From positions 77,050 to 141,049 of the forward strand of contig JACVGT010000003.1 in NCBI GenBank assembly GCA_018992685.1: 64,000 nucleotides of DNA, in the 5' to 3' direction. Position 1 is the stretch's first letter. Each line of letters begins with the position of its first letter. Origin of the DNA: Theionarchaea archaeon. GTDB lineage: Archaea > Methanobacteriota_B > Thermococci > Methanofastidiosales > SZ-28-30. The translations under genes were made by a program, and so were the position numbers. Below the pieces are notes generated by a model that worked only from the letters and a program-made list of their open reading frames with translations, was not told where the DNA came from and did no database searches. This document shows positions 47,115-55,633 of this stretch, piece by piece.

Positions 47115-48059
47115 TTATAGCGGATGTTCTCTCCTATTCTGGTAGATGGGAAGCACGTATTTCAGGTCTTCTGCAATTCCATTGTCCTGCATCCAGTGAA
47201 GGATGCCGAAGAATTCTGTGAAAGAAGAACTGCGCAGAATGTTGACCCAGGCAACGAGATGATTCTCCACTTTGAAGGTCAACCCCGTGCAGGGGAGCTG
47301 CAGGAGGAAGTCTGACAGCCCTTTCTCGTAGTCAGTCTTCAGGAGGAGGTAGAAATCCGCATACATGGAAGCTCCTTCAGGATAGTAGGGGACTGTGACA
47401 ATGCAATTTTCTTTGACTCGATCATAGCTCTGATAGAAGAGCCACTTCGAGATCTTGTGTTTCTTTACAATTTCAGTGAACGTTCTTCTCATATTGTACT
47501 TCAGATCGTAAAATAACCGCCATTCCAAATCAGTCCAGACGATTTTTCTTGAGGGGAGGTCTGTAGAGAGAAACCCTGGTTCCAATTTCTCCTCCTGCAA
47601 GTTTTTCTTGAATTCATCGAATACATCCCGATAGGTCGTATGTGTCACGTGGGTGAAGGAGTAGTCTCCTCGAAATCCTTCCAGTACTGTTTCTTTATGA
47701 CTGGGATGCGACTCGAAATCCATGGGAGAATCCGTAAACACAATCAGGTCAAAAGCACCTGACGTTAAACACTGGAAAATTACTCGGGGATTCCCTTCGA
47801 GTTCTTGAAAAACTCTCATAGGTTTGTCAAATTGCATGAAGTACACATATTCCTTCAGATCTTGAAACATCTTGAGTCGTAGTCCGGGAGGGAAAAGGAT
47901 CTCGTGGTCGATCATGTGGTTGTAGTGAGAGGTTACTGTATTCCTCGCCAGCCCCAATTTGCGAGATATGCTTGTGAGGGAAATCCTTTCATCCTGAACA
48001 AGTTGCTCATAAATGCTGAGACGAATATCCGCTTTTTGTGGTTCAGTCAATCTGCTCAC
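47115..48059 (-). CDS. HTH transcriptional regulator (paralogue of 27986-28981)
   Basis: A 314-residue protein starting with a GTG. An N-terminal winged HTH (residues 8-50: SIYEQLVQDERISLTSISRK, LARNTVTSHYNHM) is followed by LKEYVYFMQFDKPMRVFQEL, which matches the paralogue at 27986. The remaining region may bind a ligand. A TATA box (minus strand TTTATATAG, about 48091-48101) and the related half-operator TAGCTAAAC (48122-48130) lie upstream. Its target genes are unknown. Confidence 0.65.
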   Translation of the reverse strand: MSRLTEPQKADIRLSIYEQLVQDERISLTSISRKLGLARNTVTSHYNHMIDHEILFPPGLRLKMFQDLKEYVYFMQFDKPMRVFQELEGNPRVIFQCLTSGAFDLIVFTDSPMDFESHPSHKETVLEGFRGDYSFTHVTHTTYRDVFDEFKKNLQEEKLEPGFLSTDLPSRKIVWTDLEWRLFYDLKYNMRRTFTEIVKKHKISKWLFYQSYDRVKENCIVTVPYYPEGASMYADFYLLLKTDYEKGLSDFLLQLPCTGLTFKVENHLVAWVNILRSSSFTEFFGILHWMQDNGIAEDLKYVLPIYQNRREHPL

Positions 48060-48121
48060 TTTATCTACCCATGTTTTTTTATACAGAAAGTCTATATAAA
48101 GATTTGTACCGTTCAGCTCGA

Positions 48122-48130
48122 TAGCTAAAC
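48122..48130 (-). promoter_or_regulatory. TAGCTAAAC half-operator upstream of an HTH regulator
   Basis: Matches nine bases of the 12-bp palindrome GTTTAGCTAAAC at 27935-27946 near the paralogous regulator. It lies about 20 bp upstream of the TATA box. Confidence 0.35.
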
Positions 48131-48156
48131 TGGCACAATGTACTATCGCCCCCCTC

Positions 48157-48181
48157 GAGATCGGTCCACTGGACCGATCTC
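48157..48181. repeat. Perfect 12-bp-arm palindrome
   Basis: Arms GAGATCGGTCCA and TGGACCGATCTC flank a single central C. It overlaps the stop codon of the AsnB-like gene and lies upstream of the HTH regulator promoter, so it could be a terminator hairpin (loop of 5 nt if inner pairs open) or an operator. No T-tract follows on the minus strand. Confidence 0.6.
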
Positions 48182-49355
48182 ACACCTTCTTTTGGCAGTA
48201 TTTCTGGGACAGAGCATTCAGGAGCGAGGTGTGAGCTCTGACAATGTGGTGGATACCGCTCCCGTATTGCAGTGCTTTCTTAGATTTTGAAACAAGTGGC
48301 TTCGGGATACCGGCCAAAGCTGCGATCTTTCTGAGGAATTCCTTTCTCCGGGGGACAAAGTGACGATACGTTGGCACGCCCAGTACTGCTTCTACAAGGT
48401 CAGTACCCAGGTAGGGGTACCGTATTATTTTTGAGAAATGTTCAGCAACCTCACAATCCCGTTCCAGTCCCAGATAGAGATTCTCAAGATCCTTTCTCAT
48501 CACAGGGTGGACGTGAACTCCCTCCCTGAATGCTTTTTCATATTTGAAGTATCCGCCAAAAAGCTCATCTGCTCCCTGGCCAGATATGAGAAGAGTTCCT
48601 TCATATTCCCGACAGAGGAAAAAAAGGAGCAGCCCAATTTCAACATTCAGCAGTGTCACCTCAGAGAGCAACGCACAGACCTGAGGAATGGCTTCCACGA
48701 TATCATGCGGGGACACCACTATCTCTAGAAGTTCTTCTCCAAGAATGGAGGCTGCCTCTCGGGCATTTGCTATGTCCTGGGAAGTCTGTAGGCCACAGCT
48801 GATAAGAAAGCTGTCAGAAAGAAAAGCCAGCAAGGTACTGTCAATTCCTCCCGAAAACATGACGGCTGATCCCTTGTCGGTCTGTTGTTGAGTAGTCTTT
48901 CGCAGTATGTCCAGAACTTCTGCAGGATTGTCAGTGAACCTCTCTTCCAGCATGTGGCGGTAGCAAATGGTTCCCGGCAATCGGACTAGCTCCCCGGGAA
49001 GAACTGGCCGGCCACCCTCAATGTTATGGGAGGCAAAATTCTGTCTGCGGTAATACAGTGGTTTAAGTCCCACAGGGTCTTTCAAGAGATAGGTTCTCCC
49101 TTCTTTCCTTACAGCACACGCATATCCGCCTTTGACGGTGTTGAATATGGTCCTTGCTGCCTGTATGGGATCTGGTTCCACCTCAAAAAAGGTATTCAGG
49201 TAGTGAGCAGGATCAGATATTCCGTAAAGGTCTGCATCGCACACCAGATTCTCACTGATTCCTTCGACCTGAGAACATGCCATGTCCCCCCGCTGCAGGG
49301 AAATTTCCATGGATGCTGCCAGTTCTTTCACTTTGTTTCCGCCGCATATTCTCAT
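48180..49355 (-). CDS. Asparagine synthase (AsnB)-like protein
   Basis: A 391-residue protein. The C-terminal PP-loop synthetase domain has VMFSGGIDSTLLAFLSD and LLISGQGADELFGGYFKYE, intact for adenylating aspartate or another carboxylate. The N-terminal class II glutaminase-like half (residues 1-150) is short. It starts MRICGG: the expected N-terminal nucleophile cysteine is at position 4 and not 2, so glutaminase activity is doubtful. The ATG is fixed by the TATA element at 49376-49386, 26 bp away (leaderless). It shares this element with the divergent CDIN1-like gene. Confidence 0.8.
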   Translation of the reverse strand: MRICGGNKVKELAASMEISLQRGDMACSQVEGISENLVCDADLYGISDPAHYLNTFFEVEPDPIQAARTIFNTVKGGYACAVRKEGRTYLLKDPVGLKPLYYRRQNFASHNIEGGRPVLPGELVRLPGTICYRHMLEERFTDNPAEVLDILRKTTQQQTDKGSAVMFSGGIDSTLLAFLSDSFLISCGLQTSQDIANAREAASILGEELLEIVVSPHDIVEAIPQVCALLSEVTLLNVEIGLLLFFLCREYEGTLLISGQGADELFGGYFKYEKAFREGVHVHPVMRKDLENLYLGLERDCEVAEHFSKIIRYPYLGTDLVEAVLGVPTYRHFVPRRKEFLRKIAALAGIPKPLVSKSKKALQYGSGIHHIVRAHTSLLNALSQKYCQKKV

Positions 49356-49375
49356 GAAATGGATTCCGGACGAAA

Positions 49376-49386
49376 GATTTTTAAGG
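49376..49386. promoter_or_regulatory. Shared bidirectional TATA box
   Basis: GATTTTTAAGG; its centre (49381) is exactly 26 bp from both the AsnB-like ATG (49355) and the CDIN1-like ATG (49407). Read on the other strand it is CCTTAAAAATC. Confidence 0.7.
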
Positions 49387-49406
49387 TTTTGGCAAAAGGA
49401 TGAATA

Positions 49407-50177
49407 ATGAATGAGGATTTATACCTTCGCATTTATCGCAGATTAAACAAAAAAGGGGACGTATTTGATCTTTCCAGCAACCTTGAAATCTCTAAGGAAG
49501 TATTATTCGCGATTCTATCTCAAAAGATCGTCAGGAAAACAAAACGAGACTATCACGGATTGAAACGGCAGAGTTCCAGACTGCTTGAGCAATGGAAAAA
49601 AGGGAAGAGCCTCTTGAGATTATCAGAAGAAAGGCACTTTGCCCCCGTCCTGATTTCATCCTTTGTCCTGAGGGAATTTGGTATCACGAGAAAGGAATTC
49701 TATGAGTATCTCAGGAATCCAGAGAAAATAGGAGATCCTAGGATACGGAAGGAACTTCTGGAAGTTCTTGCGGAAGAGGTGGTATATTCCCCTGAAGCCA
49801 TTGAGATTCAACACAAGAACGGAAAGTCTGCTGAGAAAAGAATCAGCCAGTGGCTGGACGAAAAGGGCGTTTCGTACATTACAGAGGGCGACGTCCGTGA
49901 CCTGTACAAGAAAACCCCTGATTTCCTCCTGCAGGAATGCTTCACCGTTGACGGGAATGCAGTGCACTGGGTGGAAAGCAAGGCCTCCTTTGGGGACAAG
50001 ATCCAGATGAAAGGAGATTATCACAGACAGCTCAAATACTATGTAGATCTCTTTGGGAGGGGCCTGGTCATATACTGGCATGGATACTTGAATGATTCTG
50101 CATGCGTCCAGGACTTCAATTACGATTCTCAGATCCTGATCGCCAATTCTGGCATAATTGAGGGAGATAATGTTTGA
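49407..50177 (+). CDS. CDIN1 (C15orf41)-like predicted nuclease, TPD family
   Basis: A 256-residue protein. An N-terminal helical/HTH-like region (residues 1-110) is followed by a PD-(D/E)XK-type domain with KTPDFLLQECFTVDG, VHWVESKASFGDKIQMKGDY and GRGLVIYWHGYLND. From memory, the human CDIN1 protein (mutated in congenital dyserythropoietic anaemia type I) shows close matches to these stretches (TPDF, HWxESKASFGD, GPGLVIYWYG). The acidic residue and Lys of the ESK motif suggest a metal-dependent nuclease. Leaderless start. The dolichol-kinase-like gene overlaps its last 8 bp. Confidence 0.85.
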   Translation: MNEDLYLRIYRRLNKKGDVFDLSSNLEISKEVLFAILSQKIVRKTKRDYHGLKRQSSRLLEQWKKGKSLLRLSEERHFAPVLISSFVLREFGITRKEFYEYLRNPEKIGDPRIRKELLEVLAEEVVYSPEAIEIQHKNGKSAEKRISQWLDEKGVSYITEGDVRDLYKKTPDFLLQECFTVDGNAVHWVESKASFGDKIQMKGDYHRQLKYYVDLFGRGLVIYWHGYLNDSACVQDFNYDSQILIANSGIIEGDNV

Positions 50178-50721
50178 GCTGAAACGGAAGCTCATACATG
50201 GTCTTGGATTATGTGTGCCTGTGATATATTGGATGACCTCAAGGGAGTATACGTTGCTGTTTCTGGGAATTGCTGCAACCGGAGCAGTGATCATTGAAGT
50301 GTTACGTGCAGTTTGGGAGGATTTTAATAGTTTGCTATTGAAATTATTTGGCAAGTTTGCCAGAGATCATGAAAGAACGCACATTACTGGAGCAACGTGC
50401 TTTTCAATGGCAGCTCTGCTTGTAGTGGCGTTGTTTTCAAAACCTGTGGCAGTTTCCAGTTTGTTGTTTCTGACTTTGGGGGATTCAATGGCTGCAGTCA
50501 TTGGAACTCGATTTGGAGTACATCGGATTCAGGGGAAATCTCTGGAAGGAAGTGCAGCCTGTTTCGGTGTGTGTTCTGTAGTAGGATGGTGTGCTCTGGG
50601 ATGGGTGGGTGTTGCAGGAGCTGCAGCAGCCACAGTGGTTGAATTGCTGCCCAGTCCTCTTGATGATAATGTGAGGATTCCCCTGGCATCTGGCAGTGTC
50701 ATGCATTTACTTCTGATCTAG
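50170..50721 (+). CDS. Dolichol kinase/CTP-dependent polyprenol kinase-like protein
   Basis: A 183-residue polytopic membrane protein of the dolichol kinase/phosphatidate cytidylyltransferase-like family (SEC59/VTE5). Visible: KRKLIHGLGLCVPV and LFLTLGDSMAAVIGTRFG followed by GKSLEGSAACFG, the CTP-binding-type motif. It would phosphorylate a polyprenol or prenyl alcohol, for example for lipid-linked glycan or ether-lipid salvage. The ATG at 50170 lies inside the CDIN1-like gene with GAGGGA upstream. Two-gene operon. Confidence 0.75.
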   Translation: MFELKRKLIHGLGLCVPVIYWMTSREYTLLFLGIAATGAVIIEVLRAVWEDFNSLLLKLFGKFARDHERTHITGATCFSMAALLVVALFSKPVAVSSLLFLTLGDSMAAVIGTRFGVHRIQGKSLEGSAACFGVCSVVGWCALGWVGVAGAAAATVVELLPSPLDDNVRIPLASGSVMHLLLI

Positions 50722-50816
50722 TTTCTTCTGGGCAATGATATGACTTCGATTGTAAGAAAGCTGCCATCCCGATAGAAGCTTCGAAACCTTTAAATAGCTG
50801 TGTCTCTTCTCACACC

Positions 50817-51758
50817 ATGATGAAGCTCCCGATAGTAGTGTGTCTTTTGATTGTAGCAGCAATAACTGCCTACAGGGATCCAAACATGACTGTCCCAGAC
50901 CAGGTTGAAATTAAGAGTGGGGAAACGGGACGAATCGAGGTTACCCTGGAACACAACCAGACCACCATGTGGAACGTTAACGTCTATGTAGATACTGCGC
51001 AAATTGATCCCACCTTTCTACAACGGTTGGAAATATCTGCTGATGAGGAGAACCCCATTGATCTGGGCGAAGAAATATCGTTTGGAACTCCAGTCACGGC
51101 CACGATAGATATTACAGTGGAGGCCAACTCACCTGCGGGAGAGGTAAGGATTCCCATTGTTGCTGCGGGTAAGAAGGGTCCATGTTTGAAAGGATGTGAG
51201 CCATTTCTCATGCAGAAGTCCACCACCCTGGTCATCAAGAGACAGGACCCGAAACTTGCACTGTTTCTGCCCGAGTCCAGTTTTGAAGTTCTTCAGGGAG
51301 AAAATGTCACCCTCACGGTGCAGTTGAGAAACTATGGTGCATCCACAGCATTCGTAGAAGAGCTGGATGCTGTGCCTGACAGCCAGCTGACCTATAAAAT
51401 GCAAGATCCACCTCGTCAGATAGAGCCAGGTACCACTCAATCTACCTTCATGACGGTCTTTACAGAGAATGCGACACCAGGAGCATACTTGATTCAGGTG
51501 AAGCTGGTGTACAGAGATGAAATACAGAACAGGTTTACAGACAGTAAGACAGTATATATTACCGTGGTTCAGGAGAGAACCGAAGTGCCCACCATAACCC
51601 CAACTCCCAGTTCGTCTCCTACAACTCCTCCTGTGGAAGAACCTGGAATCTCCGCTCAATACCAGTACTTCCTGGCAGGGATGTTTACCGGAGGCAGTAG
51701 TTTTGGCATTGCAGTGATGCTGGGCTTATTCCTGAAAAAACGGCGTCCTCCAAAATAA
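50817..51758 (+). CDS. Secreted membrane-anchored beta-domain protein
   Basis: A 313-residue protein of unknown function: signal peptide (residues 1-18), two beta-sandwich (CARDB/Ig-like) repeats (for example VEIKSGETGRIEVTLEHNQT and SFEVLQGENVTLTVQLRNYG), a Thr/Pro-rich linker, and a C-terminal transmembrane helix with a positive tail (FLKKRRPPK). TATA box CCTTTAAATAGC (50787-50798) is centred 25 bp before the ATG, so leaderless. Probably a cell-surface protein. Confidence 0.7.
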   Translation: MMKLPIVVCLLIVAAITAYRDPNMTVPDQVEIKSGETGRIEVTLEHNQTTMWNVNVYVDTAQIDPTFLQRLEISADEENPIDLGEEISFGTPVTATIDITVEANSPAGEVRIPIVAAGKKGPCLKGCEPFLMQKSTTLVIKRQDPKLALFLPESSFEVLQGENVTLTVQLRNYGASTAFVEELDAVPDSQLTYKMQDPPRQIEPGTTQSTFMTVFTENATPGAYLIQVKLVYRDEIQNRFTDSKTVYITVVQERTEVPTITPTPSSSPTTPPVEEPGISAQYQYFLAGMFTGGSSFGIAVMLGLFLKKRRPPK

Positions 51759-51814
51759 ATAGGAGGTTGCCGCCGATTTCTGGGCTGAATTGGGACTGCC
51801 TGTCACCACAAAGG

Positions 51815-51822
51815 TTTATATG
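51815..51822 (+). promoter_or_regulatory. rbcL: TATA box of rbcL
   Basis: TTTATATG, centred 24.5 bp before the RuBisCO ATG; leaderless transcription predicted. Confidence 0.65.
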
Positions 51823-51842
51823 TTACAACTCCTCTCAATATC

Positions 51843-53138
51843 ATGAGCGGGATTGATTGGTACAATGAATTCGTGGACATGCATTACACACCAGCACAAG
51901 ATGATCTTGTTGTTCTCTATTACTTTGAATCACCTGAAGGAATGACTAAAGAGGAGTCTGCGGGGAGGATAGCGTCTGAGAGCTCAACAGGAACCTGGAC
52001 AACACTAACAAACCTCCCTCCTAGAATGGAATCCCTCAAAGCCACGGCATTCGACATTGAAGAACGGTATGTGAAAGTGGCATATCCCAGGGATTTGTGG
52101 GAAGATGGGAACTTCTGCCAGCTTAAGAGTGGAATAGCAGGTAATATATTTGGCATGAAAGGAGTTAAGAATCTACGGCTGCTGGATTGTCGATTTCCCG
52201 AGAACTACATCAAGTATTTCAAGGGCCCGATTCTGGGGATGGACGGACTGAGAAAGAGATGGAACATACCCAAGAGGCCCTTGACTGGGGCCGTCCCCAA
52301 GCCGAAGATTGGGTTCAGTGCTCAGGAACATGCAGAGATTGGGTACGAGACCTGGATGGGCGGCTTTGATTTTGTGAAAGATGACGAGAATCTGACATCC
52401 GTGAAGTTCAACAGGTTCGAAGAAAGGGTAAGGATTCTGGCCAAGTACAGAGATAAGGCAGAAAACGAAACTGGAGATCGAAAAGGAGCATTCATTAATA
52501 TTACAGCCGAAACAGAGGAAATGAAACGGAGAGCTAGCCTTATTCATCAATATGGATTTGATTACGTCATGATAGATGCGGTGATTGTGGGCACCGCGTC
52601 CCTAATGACCATGCGAGACTATCTCGGAGACCTCGGGATTGCCATCCATGCACATCGGGCCATGCACGCAGCTTTTGACAGAAATCCAAAGCATGGAATC
52701 ACCATGCAGTTTATTGCCAAAGAGATGCGGCTAATTGGAGTGAACCAGCTGCACTCGGGGACAGCTGTGGGAAAGCTGGTGGGAAATAGGGAGGAGGTCA
52801 CCTCTGTTGCAGACGTCCTCAGAGAGAAACAGACCCCTGAAAAAGAACATGTGCTTCTGGGGCAGGACTGGGGTTCAATCAAAAGTGCGTTCCCTGTGTC
52901 CTCAGGGGGTCTGCATCCAGGGCTGGTGCCTGATGTGGTTGACATTTACGGGCCAGATATGATTTTGCTCATCAGTGGAGGGATACATGGCCATCCCAAG
53001 GGTACGCGCGCAGGTGCAAGGGCGTCAATGCAGGCTATTGAAGCAGTTATGGACGGAGAAACGCTGGAGGAGAAGGCCAGAACCTCCCCGGAGCTCAGGT
53101 CTGCGTTGGATAAATGGGATCGTCACACGCCCAAATAG
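51843..53138 (+). CDS. rbcL: RuBisCO large subunit, archaeal form III
   Basis: A 431-residue enzyme that carboxylates ribulose-1,5-bisphosphate to 3-phosphoglycerate, in archaea usually in the AMP-degradation pathway. Active-site motifs are present: ESSTGTWTT, VPKPKIGFS, carbamylated lysine in GGFDFVKDDE (Lys about residue 179), HAHRAMHAAF, loop 6 QLHSGTAVGKLVG and PVSSGGLHPGL. The third phosphate-binding glycine triad reads SGG in LISGGIHGHPKG, where GGG is usual. The start is fixed by the leaderless promoter. No AMP phosphorylase or ribose-1,5-bisphosphate isomerase gene is in the window. Confidence 0.95.
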   Translation: MSGIDWYNEFVDMHYTPAQDDLVVLYYFESPEGMTKEESAGRIASESSTGTWTTLTNLPPRMESLKATAFDIEERYVKVAYPRDLWEDGNFCQLKSGIAGNIFGMKGVKNLRLLDCRFPENYIKYFKGPILGMDGLRKRWNIPKRPLTGAVPKPKIGFSAQEHAEIGYETWMGGFDFVKDDENLTSVKFNRFEERVRILAKYRDKAENETGDRKGAFINITAETEEMKRRASLIHQYGFDYVMIDAVIVGTASLMTMRDYLGDLGIAIHAHRAMHAAFDRNPKHGITMQFIAKEMRLIGVNQLHSGTAVGKLVGNREEVTSVADVLREKQTPEKEHVLLGQDWGSIKSAFPVSSGGLHPGLVPDVVDIYGPDMILLISGGIHGHPKGTRAGARASMQAIEAVMDGETLEEKARTSPELRSALDKWDRHTPK

Positions 53139-53251
53139 CAGCAGGCGTGTCCAGTAATCAAGGAAGAAGGAAAAGGGCACAGTCCTCCAGTCACGCCTGG
53201 CTAGTACAGATTCCACAAAGGCGATTCACAGAGTCCACAAAGCCAGCAGTA

Positions 53252-54253
53252 CTAAAGTGGGATATACTCGATCAATGGTTGGTTATAGGTGGGATACCTC
53301 TTCTCGATGCCGATGTGTTTGGTGCAGGTCAGGGGTTTGACCCATGGGACAGCTTCCTCGATGAGGGCCCAGTGAGTTTCCACTCGCTCTCCCAGAACCT
53401 CGACAAAGGTTGTGGGGATATCCACTCTTTCCAGCAGCAGTGTCCTTACTTGCAGGGCTGCTTCATGGCTGCAACACACAATGACTCCTTTCACCAGCAG
53501 TCCGTCTTCAATATCTTCGTATGGTTTACGTATCATTGTTGCTCGACGAATGAACCTGTTTCTTAGCTGGGTACTGTCCTTATCGCGAGCGGAACAGTAG
53601 TGGACAATCTCATCCTCCACCACCTGGGCAACAGCTTTTCTGCTTTCTTCCACAACGCACGAGTCACTGCTGAGTGTGAGCTTCCGTTTTTTCATCTCTT
53701 CAACGGTCCGATCTGCATATTCTAGCTCGTTGATGTTGACAAAATGGACACCTATTCCCTTGAGGCGCTGTATGAGCCACCGGGTCTCCTTAACTCTCGA
53801 AGGAATCATGGGAATTTCCACCCCCACTTCAAACTGGTATCTCAGTGCCTGACGGACAACGGAAATGTCAGAAAAATCAGTAAGGTGGAATCGCACCTCA
53901 TCAATAAGCCCTTCCATCTCCTTGAGTGTGTCATCTCTCACGTGAGATGCCGTGTAGAGATGAATGTGGTGGTCAGGCCATTCGTTCTTCAGTAATGCTG
54001 CATAATGCAGTGTTCTCTCCAACCGTACCACAGGATCGCCCCCAGTGATCCCTGTTCCCAATGCATTCATAGCCTTGGCCTCTTCCAGCACATCGTCATC
54101 ACACCCAACAGGTCGTTCATTTGCGTACACGACATCCTTTTGCCACCTCTCCTCTGAGAGGGGACAGTACCAGCAGGACAACCTGCACACACCGGTGACA
54201 AACAACACCATTTTTGCCCCTTTCAGGCACAGGCTACAGCCCGTGGACACCAT
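53252..54253 (-). CDS. Radical SAM protein (COG2108-like)
   Basis: A 333-residue radical SAM protein with the cluster motif GVCRLSCWYCPLSEERW (CxxxCxxC) and an extra N-terminal cysteine pair (STGCSLCLKGAK). The pattern VYANERPVGCDDDVLEEAKA and GTGITGGDPVV resemble the pyruvate formate-lyase-activating-like COG2108 family of archaea. Substrate unknown. It starts 1 bp after the stop of the zinc-ribbon gene, so both are in one operon. Convergent with RuBisCO. Confidence 0.8.
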   Translation of the reverse strand: MVSTGCSLCLKGAKMVLFVTGVCRLSCWYCPLSEERWQKDVVYANERPVGCDDDVLEEAKAMNALGTGITGGDPVVRLERTLHYAALLKNEWPDHHIHLYTASHVRDDTLKEMEGLIDEVRFHLTDFSDISVVRQALRYQFEVGVEIPMIPSRVKETRWLIQRLKGIGVHFVNINELEYADRTVEEMKKRKLTLSSDSCVVEESRKAVAQVVEDEIVHYCSARDKDSTQLRNRFIRRATMIRKPYEDIEDGLLVKGVIVCCSHEAALQVRTLLLERVDIPTTFVEVLGERVETHWALIEEAVPWVKPLTCTKHIGIEKRYPTYNQPLIEYIPL

Positions 54254-54254
54254 G

Positions 54255-55268
54255 TTATCCCTCTTGAGACTTCAGGGGCTCCGCCTTATCCTCAAGTTCC
54301 TTGATTACTAGGTTCAATTCTTGAGCTTTCCTGAGTTTCTCTGCAATGTACATCTCAAACCAGTCAGCAACCTGTAATTTCAGCTGCAACCGATTTACCT
54401 CTGTTAAAGATCCTAACTCACGGATGCCCAATTCTGCCAAGAGGCTTGCATTCTCTGTGTTCCCCATCTCCAATTGACGGGCAGCTTCAGACAGACTGTC
54501 AAGAGCTTTTTCCAGATGCTCCATGTTGGTCAGAGAATCATCTATGTACGGAATGTCAATGACTCTTGCAGCCGCAGTATAGGCCTTCTCAGCATCTGTA
54601 AGATTCTCAATGGCAGACTCATAGGCTGTAAAGGCAAACTGGTAGTCTTTCATCTCCAGATGGTCATTCCCTCTGTTCATGTCAGTCATGACAGTCAGAA
54701 GGAGTTGTTCTCCCTCCAGATAGCAGGCAGCAAACTCATAGTACATGACGTATGACTCGCTCACCGTCTGCAGGACATCACAGCACTCTTTTCGAGTGCT
54801 CACGATCTTGAGCTGCAGCTCAACATACTCATGATACTGCCCTGGAAGTCTCAGTTCTTCACAGGAAGCAAGAAAAGTGTCTGCCCTTTCAAAGGAGGAC
54901 GAAGCATCTTCAAGAAGAGGAAGAAGACATTGAACGTCTCCCTTCATCTTTTCTACATACTCCAGTTCAGATCTGGTATGATTTTCTGATTCAAACTGAA
55001 CTTCTTCTGCTCCAAAGAGTTCCCCCTCCACTGTCTGAAGAATCTCATCACCTCTCTGCATTTCTTTGAGAGCAGCCCTCACGAGGTTGTCTGCATCCTC
55101 TGTCTCATAGTTCATGAAATAGACAGCGGAAATTCCCAGCACGATCATCACTGCGAATGCTGCGATCTTGTCCACAGGAAGTCTTTTCTTCGGTCTGAAA
55201 TCCAGTCCACAGTGCTCACATCCTGGGCTATCTGCTGGGACATATCGGCCGCAGTTCGGGCAGAACAT
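54255..55268 (-). CDS. Zinc-ribbon membrane protein with long helical domain
   Basis: A 337-residue protein. An N-terminal zinc ribbon (CPNCGRYVPADSPGCEHCGL) is followed by a transmembrane helix (about residues 36-52, IAAFAVMIVLGISAVYF) and a long helical/TPR-like region rich in charged residues. Function unknown. The ATG at 55268 is 27 bp from the TATA box centre (minus strand, 55290-55299), so it is leaderless and the longer ORF starting at 55280 is not used. It is the first gene of an operon with the radical SAM gene. Confidence 0.65.
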   Translation of the reverse strand: MFCPNCGRYVPADSPGCEHCGLDFRPKKRLPVDKIAAFAVMIVLGISAVYFMNYETEDADNLVRAALKEMQRGDEILQTVEGELFGAEEVQFESENHTRSELEYVEKMKGDVQCLLPLLEDASSSFERADTFLASCEELRLPGQYHEYVELQLKIVSTRKECCDVLQTVSESYVMYYEFAACYLEGEQLLLTVMTDMNRGNDHLEMKDYQFAFTAYESAIENLTDAEKAYTAAARVIDIPYIDDSLTNMEHLEKALDSLSEAARQLEMGNTENASLLAELGIRELGSLTEVNRLQLKLQVADWFEMYIAEKLRKAQELNLVIKELEDKAEPLKSQEG

Positions 55269-55633
55269 ATTCTGTAACACCAGAGCATTGATATAAAGGT
55301 TGTCACATCATCATGTAGCGAGAACAATGCTTACACGTTCATAGCACTCTTATCCTCTCAACCAGATCCACGTAGTCTCATCTTTCTTTTGCACGATTCT
55401 TCCTATTTTGAAAGATCATGAAGCACTAAAGGGAAAGCAATATCTCAATCTTGGGATGTATGATTATGTTATCTGGAAATTCCAACAGGCATACTTTCAA
55501 GTTTTGATGTGATGATATGTGACTCTGTGAGAATGTGTGACAAAAAGATATTTAAGGATATGAAACGTGGTGCTATATATCCGAGCATCCGTATAATTGC
55601 AGTTCTTGGGCATGAATTTCGGTCTGAGAGGCC
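55269..55633. other. 365-bp intergenic region
   Basis: Apart from the minus-strand TATA box at 55290-55299 it has AT-rich plus-strand elements AGATATTTAAGG (about 55546-55557) and GCTATATATCC (about 55572-55582). Short reading frames here overlap the CorC-type gene end and show no family match, so no gene is called. It might encode a small RNA. Confidence 0.4.
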
